A stretch of 64,000 bases of DNA. Origin: DATLZU01 sp051293835. Lineage in GTDB: Bacteria > Nitrospirota > Nitrospiria > Nitrospirales > Nitrospiraceae. Positions 44,067 to 52,106 of the stretch are shown piece after piece. Location: assembly GCA_051293835.1 (NCBI GenBank), contig JBPKMA010000002.1, positions 248,001-312,000 on the forward strand, in the 5' to 3' direction. How positions within the stretch are numbered: position 1 is the first letter of the stretch; each line of letters starts with the position of its first letter. The translations under genes were made by a program, and so were the position numbers. A model generated the notes under the pieces. That model saw nothing but the letters and a program-made list of their open reading frames with translations. It was not told the DNA's origin and searched no databases.

Positions 44067-45172
44067 GCAGGCTTTCCTTTGTGCCCGAACCGTTCCAGCA
44101 ATCCCATCATCAGGAGAGGCCAGACGACCGTCGCGTCACTCAACACCTCGGCAAATCGGCCGCCTTCGCTGGGAGGTACGAACTTTCCCCAGGAGATCCC
44201 CTCCTGATAGGTGCACCCGCTCAGCCCTCCCCAGTAATCGGGTTCGGGGCAGATCCGCACCCCGTACTGAAAGCGAGGCGGTTTAACGTTCAACCCCAGC
44301 CGCAAGTTCCCGATCTCGATATACGGCCCGACTTGCTGCGCCCAGTTCCGCGGCACTCCGCCTCCGATCGTGAAAATACCCAACCGCTTGGCCGAGAGGA
44401 CATGGTCCGTGTAGCTGTTCAAATCCAGATAAGGATTGAATGCCGGGCAGAACCGATGAAGCGCCCGCAACACCGCAAGATCTCCCCCCGCTTGTCCCTG
44501 AACCTGAGCCCGAGCTAAGTCCACGGACTTGCCCATCGCCCAGGTGCCCACATCCAGCCCCATTTCGGAATCGGTGAAAGCCGGGATGTACACGGGGACT
44601 TTTTTGAGATACGCGCTCTTCAAAATGCCGCTGCCTTCATACTCCTCCGCCAATGTCCGCCCCAATTCCCGCGTCAAGATTTCCGAAGACAACGGCTGAT
44701 CGGTGTTGATCCGCTTGAGCGCTTGCGACACCACGTATTCCACGTAATTGAGGTTGGCTTCCATCTCCAAAGTATCGTACACCCGGTTATAGCCCTTGCG
44801 GAACAACTCCTCGTCGCTCATCGACGGTCTGTGCCGATAGTGCACCTTCCCCACAGACTCGCTGAGCCCGTGCGCGATCAGTGCACCGGTTGAGACGACG
44901 ACCTGAACCATCCCGTGATCGATCATGCTGCTAATGATCTTGCCCATCTTAGCGATCGTCATGGCGCCCGACAGTGTCAAGACGACCGAACAGTCCGGAT
45001 CCTCGATCATGGCTACCAGCACCTCGAAGGCTTCGCCTAAGCGCCGGCCTCCGAAAGCGGTCTTGCGCATCGCCACAAGGAGGTCCGAAAAAGAATTGAT
45101 CTTGTCTGGATCAAGAGGTTCTAGCGCCTCTAACCCGTCCTTTGCGCCGTCGTGGAATTCGCGTGCGGGCAT
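44063..45172 (-). CDS. Deoxyhypusine-synthase-family enzyme (likely homospermidine-type synthase)
   Basis: A 369-residue bacterial homologue of eukaryotic deoxyhypusine synthase. NAD-binding stretches VVLTLSGAMTIAKMG and VVVSTGALIAHGL, the GLDVGTWAMGK segment and the catalytic lysine in ISWGK are conserved. Bacteria lack eIF5A; characterised bacterial members use putrescine or spermidine to form homospermidine or spermidine. With arginine decarboxylase and agmatinase on the same strand, putrescine would be at hand. I chose ATG 45172 because AGGAG sits eight bases before it; the GTG at 45181 overlaps that site. Confidence 0.82.
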   Translation of the reverse strand: MPAREFHDGAKDGLEALEPLDPDKINSFSDLLVAMRKTAFGGRRLGEAFEVLVAMIEDPDCSVVLTLSGAMTIAKMGKIISSMIDHGMVQVVVSTGALIAHGLSESVGKVHYRHRPSMSDEELFRKGYNRVYDTLEMEANLNYVEYVVSQALKRINTDQPLSSEILTRELGRTLAEEYEGSGILKSAYLKKVPVYIPAFTDSEMGLDVGTWAMGKSVDLARAQVQGQAGGDLAVLRALHRFCPAFNPYLDLNSYTDHVLSAKRLGIFTIGGGVPRNWAQQVGPYIEIGNLRLGLNVKPPRFQYGVRICPEPDYWGGLSGCTYQEGISWGKFVPPSEGGRFAEVLSDATVVWPLLMMGLLERFGHKGKPA

Positions 45173-45440
45173 ACTACTCACTCCTACTCAAGCCGAACGA
45201 ACGCGACACAAAAGCGACTCCCTTATACACAACCGATCGTATAGGCGTCAATTCACGAGACCTCAACAGAGAGACGATTCTCCCCGTTAGCTTCGCCAGT
45301 AGAGGAAGATCATCGATGACTCCATGGACACGTGCGCACCGAATCGGACGCGACCCTATGCCGACAGCGAAACAAACAACCAGGCGGCGTCGCCACAGCA
45401 CAGGACTCAACGCGAAGAACCGGATCCAGACAGGGCGTGG

Positions 45441-46196
45441 TTAGTCTTTAGCAAGCGGAGGATCCGAAGGCCCTGCAGCTTCGAGCGGCCGGTCCGTCAA
45501 CGCCTCATAAGCGGCCGTGACGGTTCCCACGGGAGATACCTGCAACAGGAAAGGAGTCTCCCAATCACCATCTGCGATATCGTACTCCTCCGGCACTAGG
45601 ACTCGGCGCAGATTCTGATCTCGCGCAGCGGCCAATTTGAGCGAAATGCCGCCGACCGCGCCAATATGCCCGTCTCGGGTGACGGTACCGGTCAGCACGC
45701 GGGCTGGCTTAATGAAATCGCCCTTTGCCAAGGCCACGACCGTCAGGCCCACCATGGCAGATAGACTTTCGCCATAGATGGTGACTCCTTCATACGGCAC
45801 GGTCAACGACACACTCCAGGAATCCGTATCCAGACCGGCCAGTCGGGCCGCTCGATTGATCGCGGTCACCACGGCCACCTGTGCTTGGATCGAAAATCGT
45901 CCCGGATTGGACTCAAAGGTCACCTCCATCCCGTCGCGGTCCTTTCGGCTCGCCACGGAAACCTGGAGTTGGGCGACCACCCCGATCGGTTTTCTGTCCC
46001 GGTCGAACGTAGTACCCAAGATTGGAATGATTTGCTTTCGGTGTTGGACTTCCTCCTGAAATGACCGGGCCAGCGCGGGTGAATTGATTACCATAACCGC
46101 CACGACGAAAGACGCAGCAAATAGTGCGAACCTGAGAGCCCCGCGGCGAGTCCTCTGCGTGGACAGCGGTTTGTTGGAAGAACCCCGATCGCTCAT
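45441..46196 (-). CDS. Exported Lon-like (S16) serine peptidase
   Basis: A 251-residue protein: signal peptide (LRFALFAASFVVAVMVINSPALA) followed by an isolated Lon-type proteolytic domain. The catalytic Ser is in YGESLSAMVG (Ser144) and the Lys in GAVGGISLKLAAA (Lys187), spaced as in Lon. There is no AAA domain. Stand-alone, exported S16 domains are known but little studied. ATG 46196 has GGGAG eight bases upstream; a GTG at 46205 is too close to it. The 259-base gap to the next gene holds nothing I can name. Confidence 0.75.
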   Translation of the reverse strand: MSDRGSSNKPLSTQRTRRGALRFALFAASFVVAVMVINSPALARSFQEEVQHRKQIIPILGTTFDRDRKPIGVVAQLQVSVASRKDRDGMEVTFESNPGRFSIQAQVAVVTAINRAARLAGLDTDSWSVSLTVPYEGVTIYGESLSAMVGLTVVALAKGDFIKPARVLTGTVTRDGHIGAVGGISLKLAAARDQNLRRVLVPEEYDIADGDWETPFLLQVSPVGTVTAAYEALTDRPLEAAGPSDPPLAKD

Positions 46197-46414
46197 GGGA
46201 AACACTCCCAGACGGTCTTTGTTTCGGATTATACCGCGTGGTGCCTAAAAGTGAAGTCCATGACGCCCCCTGCTCCGTGTGTTTGTTCGGAACGAGAGCG
46301 AGAAGTGCCAGGCAGCGTGCCCGGAGGAAATCGGATCAATCTTCGAGAAAAATGCGGATCGATCAGAAAGGGGCCCGGACCCCAATTGCGCGAGTCCATC
46401 CCCTATGGACGGTG

Positions 46415-46832
46415 TCAAGGCAGGGGTGGCATGGCTTCGTCCGTTCCCGTCGCAACGACCAATTTCTGGAGACGGACGAGAATGTATCGAGGCAGGAAGC
46501 GCCGTGCTTCCAGATACCGCATCAAGCGCGCCTTGTCCTCGGCATCTATTCAGACAGATTATCAGAATTTCCAACCCGAAGCGTGCTTCGTGGATCCAGG
46601 TCACAGCCGCGAGGCGTACGGCGATCGCCTTTTCAGGGATCGGCAAGCGGAGACGGGCTTGCACATACTGCGCCGGAACCAAGTCCTTGCGACTGGGGCA
46701 CCAGCAGCCCGGCACTGACACATCAAACACACGGCCTTCAGCCTCCAGTGATCCAACCTCCGAACAGGAAACGAGGCAATCCACTAAGTGACGCGGACGC
46801 ACGCGACCATATACATAGTCATACCTGCTAGC
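46415..46832 (-). pseudogene. PilZ-domain protein, frameshifted
   Basis: The first part reads as a PilZ-type barrel: HLVDCLVSCSEVG, AEGRVFDVSVPGCWCPSRKD, RLPIPEKAIAVRLAAVTWIH and EARFGLEILI. Then one extra base in CTG-A-ATA moves the rest to another frame, where IDAEDKARLMRYLEARRF continues as the typical C-terminal helix and ends at a TGA (46415-46417). In the original frame translation runs on into meaningless residues. The start is not clear. Confidence 0.65.
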
Positions 46833-46848
46833 GAGTGAGAACGGCCCG

Positions 46849-47412
46849 TCATGGAAGGCCCGCCGATGGCCAGCTTGATTGCCCACACCTCTTGTGAACT
46901 TCCTGCGCTAAGACATCCGCCTTATGGGAAGCGGCTTGCACTGTTTTATGGGAGAATCTGCCGGGCAGACCCGCCACCCCCTCCGCTGTGGGAGCAAAGG
47001 CGAGTGTGCTGTCGATCTGGGGCAGGCGAGTCTCCAGGTCACTCTCGAGTCGTCGCGCAGCATGTTCGTCCTGACACGGTTTGGACAGGATACAGTCAGC
47101 GAGTTGCATTCATTCCATCGAAACAATCACCAGACTGCTCGCAAGTCCGGCGTTCGCTCCTGCTTTCGTCTGGACTCTGCGCACATGGAGCAGCAGGACA
47201 AAACCATCCGTAGAATTTGCCTTGGCGGTATACCCTTTGGGCCGCAACGTTTGAGCCATGGTCGATTCGACGGCTTTGGACACTGAATCGTGACCATCGT
47301 TCAGAATCGACACCGGCTGGCCGAACACCTCTGGAACGGACGCCACAAAGAACACGACGAAAGCCAGTAGAGACATAGCGGTTACTCCAAACAGCTTTGC
47401 GCAGGGGATCAT
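46849..47412 (-). pseudogene. Secreted protein interrupted by a stop codon
   Basis: From ATG 47412 the frame encodes a signal peptide (LLAFVVFFVASVPEVFG) and a globular stretch (DSVSKAVESTMAQTL, DGFVLLLHVRRVQTKAG, LVIVSME), then TGA at 47110-47112, directly followed in the same frame by MQLADCILSKPCQDEHAAR and KTVQAASHKADVLAQEV. The absence of any gap and the fluent continuation suggest that TGA replaced a Trp codon. It could also be two overlapping short proteins. The protein family is unknown to me. Confidence 0.5.
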
Positions 47413-47646
47413 GATAAATAAGCTCACACCGCAAAAGTAGCCTGCCAAACGACGAAGCGCTATGCTGCCTTGGGGGAAAGGAAGCTCCTCGTCGGTAGGG
47501 AGGCAAGCGACGGCTCCAGGCGCGGCCACGAGCCGCCAAGCGGCGAACGGACTCTTGCTTGAAACAAGAGCCACTGGAAGGTTTTATCCGCCCGCGTCAA
47601 ACGCGCAAAAGCGATAGAGAGCGGGCGGCACGCACGAAGTGCGGTT

Positions 47647-47724
47647 TGGTGGTCCCAACGGGATTCGAACCCGTGTCTGAGCCTTGAGAGGGCTCCGTCC
47701 TAGGCCAGGCTAGACGATGGGACC
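47647..47724 (-). tRNA. tRNA-Glu (anticodon CTC)
   Basis: Seven-base acceptor GGTCCCA/TGGGACC, anticodon stem GAGCC/GGCTC with loop CTCTCAA (anticodon CTC, codon GAG), and T-arm with GGTTCGAATCC. The 3' CCA is encoded (47647-47649). A direct repeat GATTCATGC/GATTCATGG lies just upstream. Confidence 0.95.
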
Positions 47725-48007
47725 AGCGAAGCCATGAATCGCATGAATCGACTGAGTTGAATGACGAACGAGGTGTGAATAGGCGTTTGCCTGTCACTCG
47801 CGCAACGGGAAGGCACAGTACCATACGATGAAAGCCGATTGCAAACCGCTGCTACGGCGTTCGGCCGTCGATCAGGCCCCCTGTTAGGGCAAGATCCCTC
47901 CGCCGGCGGTATTGTGTATGCATGATCACTCCCGATAGGCTTCAGCACTGGAAGGCCGGACCGACGTATGGCTCCATTCCCCATCGCAACTGCCAAGAAG
48001 CTGATCG

Positions 48008-48377
48008 ATGAAACCGGTGTTTAATCCCGCGGCTGACTCGGGAGTTCGCTTGTGGGCACTGTGCCTCATCCTGTTTGGCTGTTCGAGCATTTCTCCCGCC
48101 AAGGAATCGCTTCGCTGGGCAGTTCTTCCAAGATTCACGTCACGGCGGCTAAGCCGATTCCGTCTTCTATACCGAACCGACCACCGCTCTGGACAGTCGT
48201 CCTCTCACGTCGTTAGCCAAAACAACCATCTAAAAAATCCCCGCCACTAGCCCTCGCGGCGGCGGCCAAATTTCGCAGATCATTCCGATTCCGCTGAAGC
48301 AACGGAAGGTTATGGCGTCGATCTGCGTGACCGCGACCGATAGCCTGGGGAATGAAAGTCCTCCTGCTTCTCCGTAA
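48008..48377 (+). pseudogene. Lipoprotein with fibronectin-type-III-like domain, decayed
   Basis: An ATG at 48008 opens a good lipoprotein signal (LWALCLILFGCSSISPAK), but the frame then becomes arginine-rich nonsense. Other frames carry SVFYTEPTTALDSRPLTSLA and later QISQIIPIPLKQRKV and MASICVTATDSLGNESPPAS to a TAA at 48375, which together resemble a fibronectin-III-like repeat of an exported protein. Several indels would be needed to restore it. Reading only the first frame gives an 80-residue lipoprotein ending at 48250. Confidence 0.5.
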
Positions 48378-48574
48378 CGTGCAATCTTCTCCCCGAAGCC
48401 TCGAAACACAAACGCTTCCTCAAGCCCGGTCGTAGCCCTTGTCGCGGACTTGACTTCACTTTGAGAACGACCTAGCCTTTGCCGTGCCTGGTCCGCTGCA
48501 TGCACCTGACATGCCTCAGGTTATCGCGGGCGGACATCGAGAACAATCTGAGAACAAAACAATCTGGAGGTTTT

Positions 48575-49111
48575 GTGGCCGAGAAACCCGATCCGAGCGG
48601 AGCGAGCCCCGTACGACCAACTCAGGCCGTTGAATCCGGCAAGTCCAAGCCCTCGCTCGAGCTTAATATCGGCTCGAACGTCTTCCGCGACACAAATGGA
48701 GTCATCAAGCTGCAGGGCAAGGAGCAAATGGTCGTGGAGTTCCATCCAGAGGAAGGTCAACTGCTGTTGACCATGGATTTTTATGACAGCGCGGGGAGCC
48801 ATATCGCCCATCTGCGACGAAACGCGTGGGCGTTTAATACGGCCAACCGATTCGCGCTCACCATTGGTTCGGCCCCGCTGTCCCTGTTCAACGGGCCGCT
48901 GTGGCTGAAAGTGTCCGACCGAAGCAGCGGCGACGTTGTGCTGGAAATTACAGTGACTCAGAGCGGGAAGATTCATATCCCGAATGGGAAGTTTTACACC
49001 CACAAAGGGCATCTTGTTGAGATCACTTCTCATTACTGTCGCGTCGTCCCCGGCCTAACACTGTTTGGCGATGTATTTGAAGCTCGCGGCGGGGCTGCGT
49101 CGATCGGATAG
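48575..49111 (+). CDS. Protein of unknown function, 178 residues
   Basis: Starts at GTG 48575 with GGAGG four bases upstream. The protein has no signal peptide; after a disordered, proline-rich N-terminus of about 25 residues it is largely beta-strand (SLELNIGSNVFRDTNGVIKL, MVVEFHPEEGQLLLTMDFYD, DVVLEITVTQSGKIHIPNGK, HLVEITSHYCRVV). I do not recognise the family. It stands isolated between the decayed lipoprotein and DUF6941 genes. Confidence 0.6.
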   Translation: MAEKPDPSGASPVRPTQAVESGKSKPSLELNIGSNVFRDTNGVIKLQGKEQMVVEFHPEEGQLLLTMDFYDSAGSHIAHLRRNAWAFNTANRFALTIGSAPLSLFNGPLWLKVSDRSSGDVVLEITVTQSGKIHIPNGKFYTHKGHLVEITSHYCRVVPGLTLFGDVFEARGGAASIG

Positions 49112-49462
49112 GTCTTCCTGACAATCGCCCGCTTAATCTTGTCTTGCGTGGCCACTCATGGTCGGCTGGATACACCCACGCCTCGACTTCGTCGCCGATT
49201 GACAGTTCGGTTTTTCATTCCACCCGATAGTCCCTCTGGACAAGCCAAGGACAGTGCCTTCCCTTCGATTTTTCCGCTGGAAAAAAGATGTGGATTCGGG
49301 TCTTGAACCGTGCAGCTTTCCGATCCATCATCGCTGTGTCTGTCGCAGGGTGATCTGCGCACACGGAACCAGATAGAGTGCGCACAAGGCGGCGCTCTTC
49401 ATCCCCTTGCTGGACAAGACGCCTCGTTTGACTTTGAGAACGCGGGGCGTAGAATAGCACGC
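49112..49462. other. Intergenic stretch with one promoter
   Basis: About 350 bases between two small genes. Apart from the promoter at its right end I see no gene, RNA or clear repeat on either strand; short open frames on the minus strand have no ribosome binding site or recognisable sequence. Confidence 0.5.
49428..49455 (+). promoter_or_regulatory. Promoter placed for a leaderless transcript
   Basis: TTGACT (49428-49433), 16 bases, TAGAAT (49450-49455). The ATG of the next gene is at 49463, seven bases after the -10 box, so transcription should begin at or next to the start codon. Confidence 0.6.
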
Positions 49463-49876
49463 ATGCGGGAGATCGTGAAGCCCAGCGTGCAGGCGTTTCT
49501 GGTGTGCGACACCGTGATTGAGGACAGCCTGACGAAGAAAAAGAGCTTGATCGGTATTTTCACTCATCTCCAGGCAGTGGCCTTTCCGTTCCAACACCAC
49601 CAGATAGGTCTCTACTTTTGCCTTACCGATGCGGAGGGCACTTATCACTTCGACATCGAGCTCGTGTGCCTCAATACCGAACAGCTTGTCTGCCGCGCCG
49701 CGCTTCCGAACGTGTACATCGGGGATCGCCTCCAAATTTCAGACTTCGGCATCAACATCCCCTCGCTCGTTTTTCCGGCGCCTGGCCGCTATGAGTTCCG
49801 ATTACTCATGGAAAATCATCTCATCGCCCAGAAAGACTTCCACGTTGTCCAAATGCCCCTGCCTCAAACCGTCTGA
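49463..49876 (+). CDS. DUF6941-like protein
   Basis: A 137-residue soluble protein that begins VKPSVQAFLVCDTVIEDSLT and continues KKSLIGIFTHLQAVAFPFQH, ISDFGINIPSLVFPAPGRYE and FRLLMENHLIAQKDFHV. This is the pattern of the DUF6941 family, a beta-rich group of unknown function whose members start with a similar cytoplasmic strand. No ribosome binding site is present before the ATG, in keeping with the leaderless promoter. Confidence 0.65.
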   Translation: MREIVKPSVQAFLVCDTVIEDSLTKKKSLIGIFTHLQAVAFPFQHHQIGLYFCLTDAEGTYHFDIELVCLNTEQLVCRAALPNVYIGDRLQISDFGINIPSLVFPAPGRYEFRLLMENHLIAQKDFHVVQMPLPQTV

Positions 49877-49997
49877 GAGTCCCAAAGCCCTGCGGGGCTG
49901 ACAGGCATTTTCCCTCCCGCCCTCTCTTGTGGTACAAGAGACTGTGCGCGAAAGGGTTATCGCCGCATGGTCGGCGCTCTTATGGTATAAGAAAGAC

Positions 49998-51731
49998 ATG
50001 CGCCCCGATGACCTGAATATGCCGAATGCTTCAGCGCCATTGGATTTCGTGCGCACCATTGTCGCACTGGATCTCAAAACCGGAAAACACGGCGGACGCG
50101 TGGTGACGCGTTTCCCGCCGGAGCCGAACGGTTATCTCCACATCGGCCATGCCAAGTCCATCTGCCTGAACTTTGGCATTGCCAACGAAAACCCGGGTGG
50201 TGTCTGTCACTTACGGTTCGACGATACGAACCCGACGACTGAGAGTCTCGAGTATGTCCAGGCCATTCAGGAAGACGTGCGCTGGCTGGGGTTCGACTGG
50301 CAGGACAAGATGTTCTTTGCCTCGGATTACTTCGAGCAGTTCTACGAGTACGCCATCCGCTTGATCCAGAAAGGGAAGGCCTATGTGGACAGCCTCAGCG
50401 CGGACGAAATTCGGCAGTTCCGCGGCACCCTGACAGAGCCCGGCAAGGACAGCCCCTACCGGAATCGATCCGTCGAGGAAAACCTCGATCTTTTCCGACG
50501 GATGCGCGCGGGAGAATTTCCCGATGGCGCTCATGTGCTCCGGGCCAAGATCGACATGGCGTCGCCCAACATCAACTTGCGCGATCCGGTGCTCTATCGC
50601 ATCCGCCGCGCCAGACACTACCGGACCGGCGACGCTTGGTGCATCTACCCAACGTACGACTATGCTCATCCGCTGTCGGATGCGATCGAGGGCGTTACAC
50701 ATTCCATTTGCACGCTCGAGTTCGAAGACCATCGGCCACTGTATGACTGGGTCGTGGAACAATGTGAGATCTCACACCGCCCGCGCCAGATCGAGTTTGC
50801 GCGTCTCAATCTCACGCACACGGTCATGAGCAAGCGCAAACTGCTGGACTTGGTCGAGCGGAAATTCGTGAACGGCTGGGACGATCCCCGCCTCCCCACG
50901 CTCAAAGGACTGCGGCGGCGCGGTTATACTCCCGAGGCGATCCGCGCGTTTTGCGAACACATCGGCGTGTCGAAACGGGACGCTACGCTGGAGGTGGAAT
51001 TACTGGAACACTTTGTTCGCGAGGACTTGAACAAACGCGCTCCGCGTGTGATGGCCGTGTTGCGACCCCTGCGGGTGGTCATCGACAATTACCCGGAAGA
51101 CCGGGTTGAAACCGTGAACGCGGTCAATAATCCTGAAGACCCTGCGGCCGGGACGAGGCTGGTGCCGTTCTCGCGGGTGCTCTATATCGAGCAGGACGAT
51201 TTCCGGGAAGACCCGCCGAAGCAGTTCTTTCGCCTCGCGCCTGGACGCGAAGTCCGCCTTCGCTACGCCTATATCATCAAATGCACAGGCGTGGTGAAAG
51301 ACGAACGGACGGGGCAAGCAATCGAACTGCACTGCACATACGATCCTGAGACCAAGAGTGGTTCGTCTCAGAAACAGCGCAAGGTCAAAGCGACAATTCA
51401 CTGGGTCTCAGCAGCCCACGCAATCGAAGCGGAGGTGCGGCTGTACGATCATCTTTTCTCGAAGCCTGATCCGTCCGATGTTCCGGACGGTCGGGATTAC
51501 ACGGCGAACCTGAATCCGAACTCTCTGGAACAGCTCACCTCATGCCGAGTCGAACCCAGCCTGCGAGGTGCCGCGCCCGGCACGCGATACCAATTCGAAC
51601 GGCTGGGCTACTTCTGCGTTGATCCGGACTCCACCGCGAACCGACTCATCTTCAACCGCACCGTCACACTCAAGGACACCTGGGCCAAGATCGTACAAAC
51701 GCAGAAGACTGGTCACGCTCGACAGCTTTGA
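49998..51731 (+). CDS. glnS: Glutaminyl-tRNA synthetase
   Basis: Class I synthetase (577 residues from ATG 49998) charging tRNA-Gln with glutamine. TRFPPEPNGYLHIGHAKSIC contains the HIGH motif, LRFDDTNPTTESLEYVQAI is the specificity region, MSKRKLL is the KMSKS-type loop, and the C-terminal anticodon-binding beta barrels are complete. Having GlnRS means the cell does not need indirect amidation for this tRNA. Start alternatives at 49929 and 50019 cannot be ruled out; no strong ribosome binding site marks any of them. Confidence 0.93.
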   Translation: MRPDDLNMPNASAPLDFVRTIVALDLKTGKHGGRVVTRFPPEPNGYLHIGHAKSICLNFGIANENPGGVCHLRFDDTNPTTESLEYVQAIQEDVRWLGFDWQDKMFFASDYFEQFYEYAIRLIQKGKAYVDSLSADEIRQFRGTLTEPGKDSPYRNRSVEENLDLFRRMRAGEFPDGAHVLRAKIDMASPNINLRDPVLYRIRRARHYRTGDAWCIYPTYDYAHPLSDAIEGVTHSICTLEFEDHRPLYDWVVEQCEISHRPRQIEFARLNLTHTVMSKRKLLDLVERKFVNGWDDPRLPTLKGLRRRGYTPEAIRAFCEHIGVSKRDATLEVELLEHFVREDLNKRAPRVMAVLRPLRVVIDNYPEDRVETVNAVNNPEDPAAGTRLVPFSRVLYIEQDDFREDPPKQFFRLAPGREVRLRYAYIIKCTGVVKDERTGQAIELHCTYDPETKSGSSQKQRKVKATIHWVSAAHAIEAEVRLYDHLFSKPDPSDVPDGRDYTANLNPNSLEQLTSCRVEPSLRGAAPGTRYQFERLGYFCVDPDSTANRLIFNRTVTLKDTWAKIVQTQKTGHARQL

Positions 51732-51738
51732 GGTCCTC

Positions 51739-52010
51739 GTGCGGACGACCTTCTGGCTTGCTGTGCCTTGCTCGACCCTTTCATCGTGTGACACGACGCG
51801 CGAGCGGCTGATGATCGCACGGAATCCCACGTATCCTGAGAACATCAGCATAACAGCAGACCGGTAGAGGTCGAGCTCTATCCGCCGGGTGGCAAGAATC
51901 CCTGCACGACGCCGGAATTCCAGGTGTACTTCGAAGGCGGCGTGGTGACCGGCTGGCAGGCGGTGAGGGGCCCTGCAGAGGGAGGAGAAAAAGACTGGCT
52001 GGGGGACTAG
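51739..52010 (+). pseudogene. Lipoprotein gene remnant ending in tRNA-Gln
   Basis: Directly after glnS, a frame from GTG 51739 gives a weak lipoprotein signal (TTFWLAVPCSTLSSC) and DTTRERLMIARNPTYPENIS before a TAG at 51865. From 51864 a second frame continues with VEVELYPPGGKNPCTTPEFQ and VYFEGGVVTGWQAVRGP to a TAG at 52008. The two parts look like the N- and C-terminus of one small lipoprotein with the middle deleted and the frame lost. The end overlaps the 3' end of tRNA-Gln on the other strand. Confidence 0.5.
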
Positions 52011-52069
52011 GATTCGAACCTAGGTAGTCAGATCCAGAGTCTGACGTCCTACCACTAGACGATCCCCCA
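51996..52069 (-). tRNA. tRNA-Gln (anticodon CTG)
   Basis: Acceptor TGGGGGA/TCCCCCA, anticodon stem TCAGA/TCTGA with loop CTCTGGA (anticodon CTG, codon CAG), T-arm TAGGTTCGAATCCTA, discriminator G and encoded CCA. It lies 38 bases downstream of gltX on the same strand and next to glnS, the enzyme that charges it. Confidence 0.95.
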
Positions 52070-52106
52070 ACCGTGAGCTCAACCTAATATAAGCGAAGGC
52101 GGCGAG

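Noticed and set aside
46245..46886. A 213-codon minus-strand frame as one intact gene
   Set aside because: Only its middle resembles a PilZ domain; the C-terminal part is replaced by nonsense after a single-base shift, while the true C-terminus lies in another frame.
47110..47112. TGA as a selenocysteine codon
   Set aside because: The flanking sequence has no obvious hairpin of SECIS type and the position is not in a redox motif; a Trp-to-stop change is simpler.
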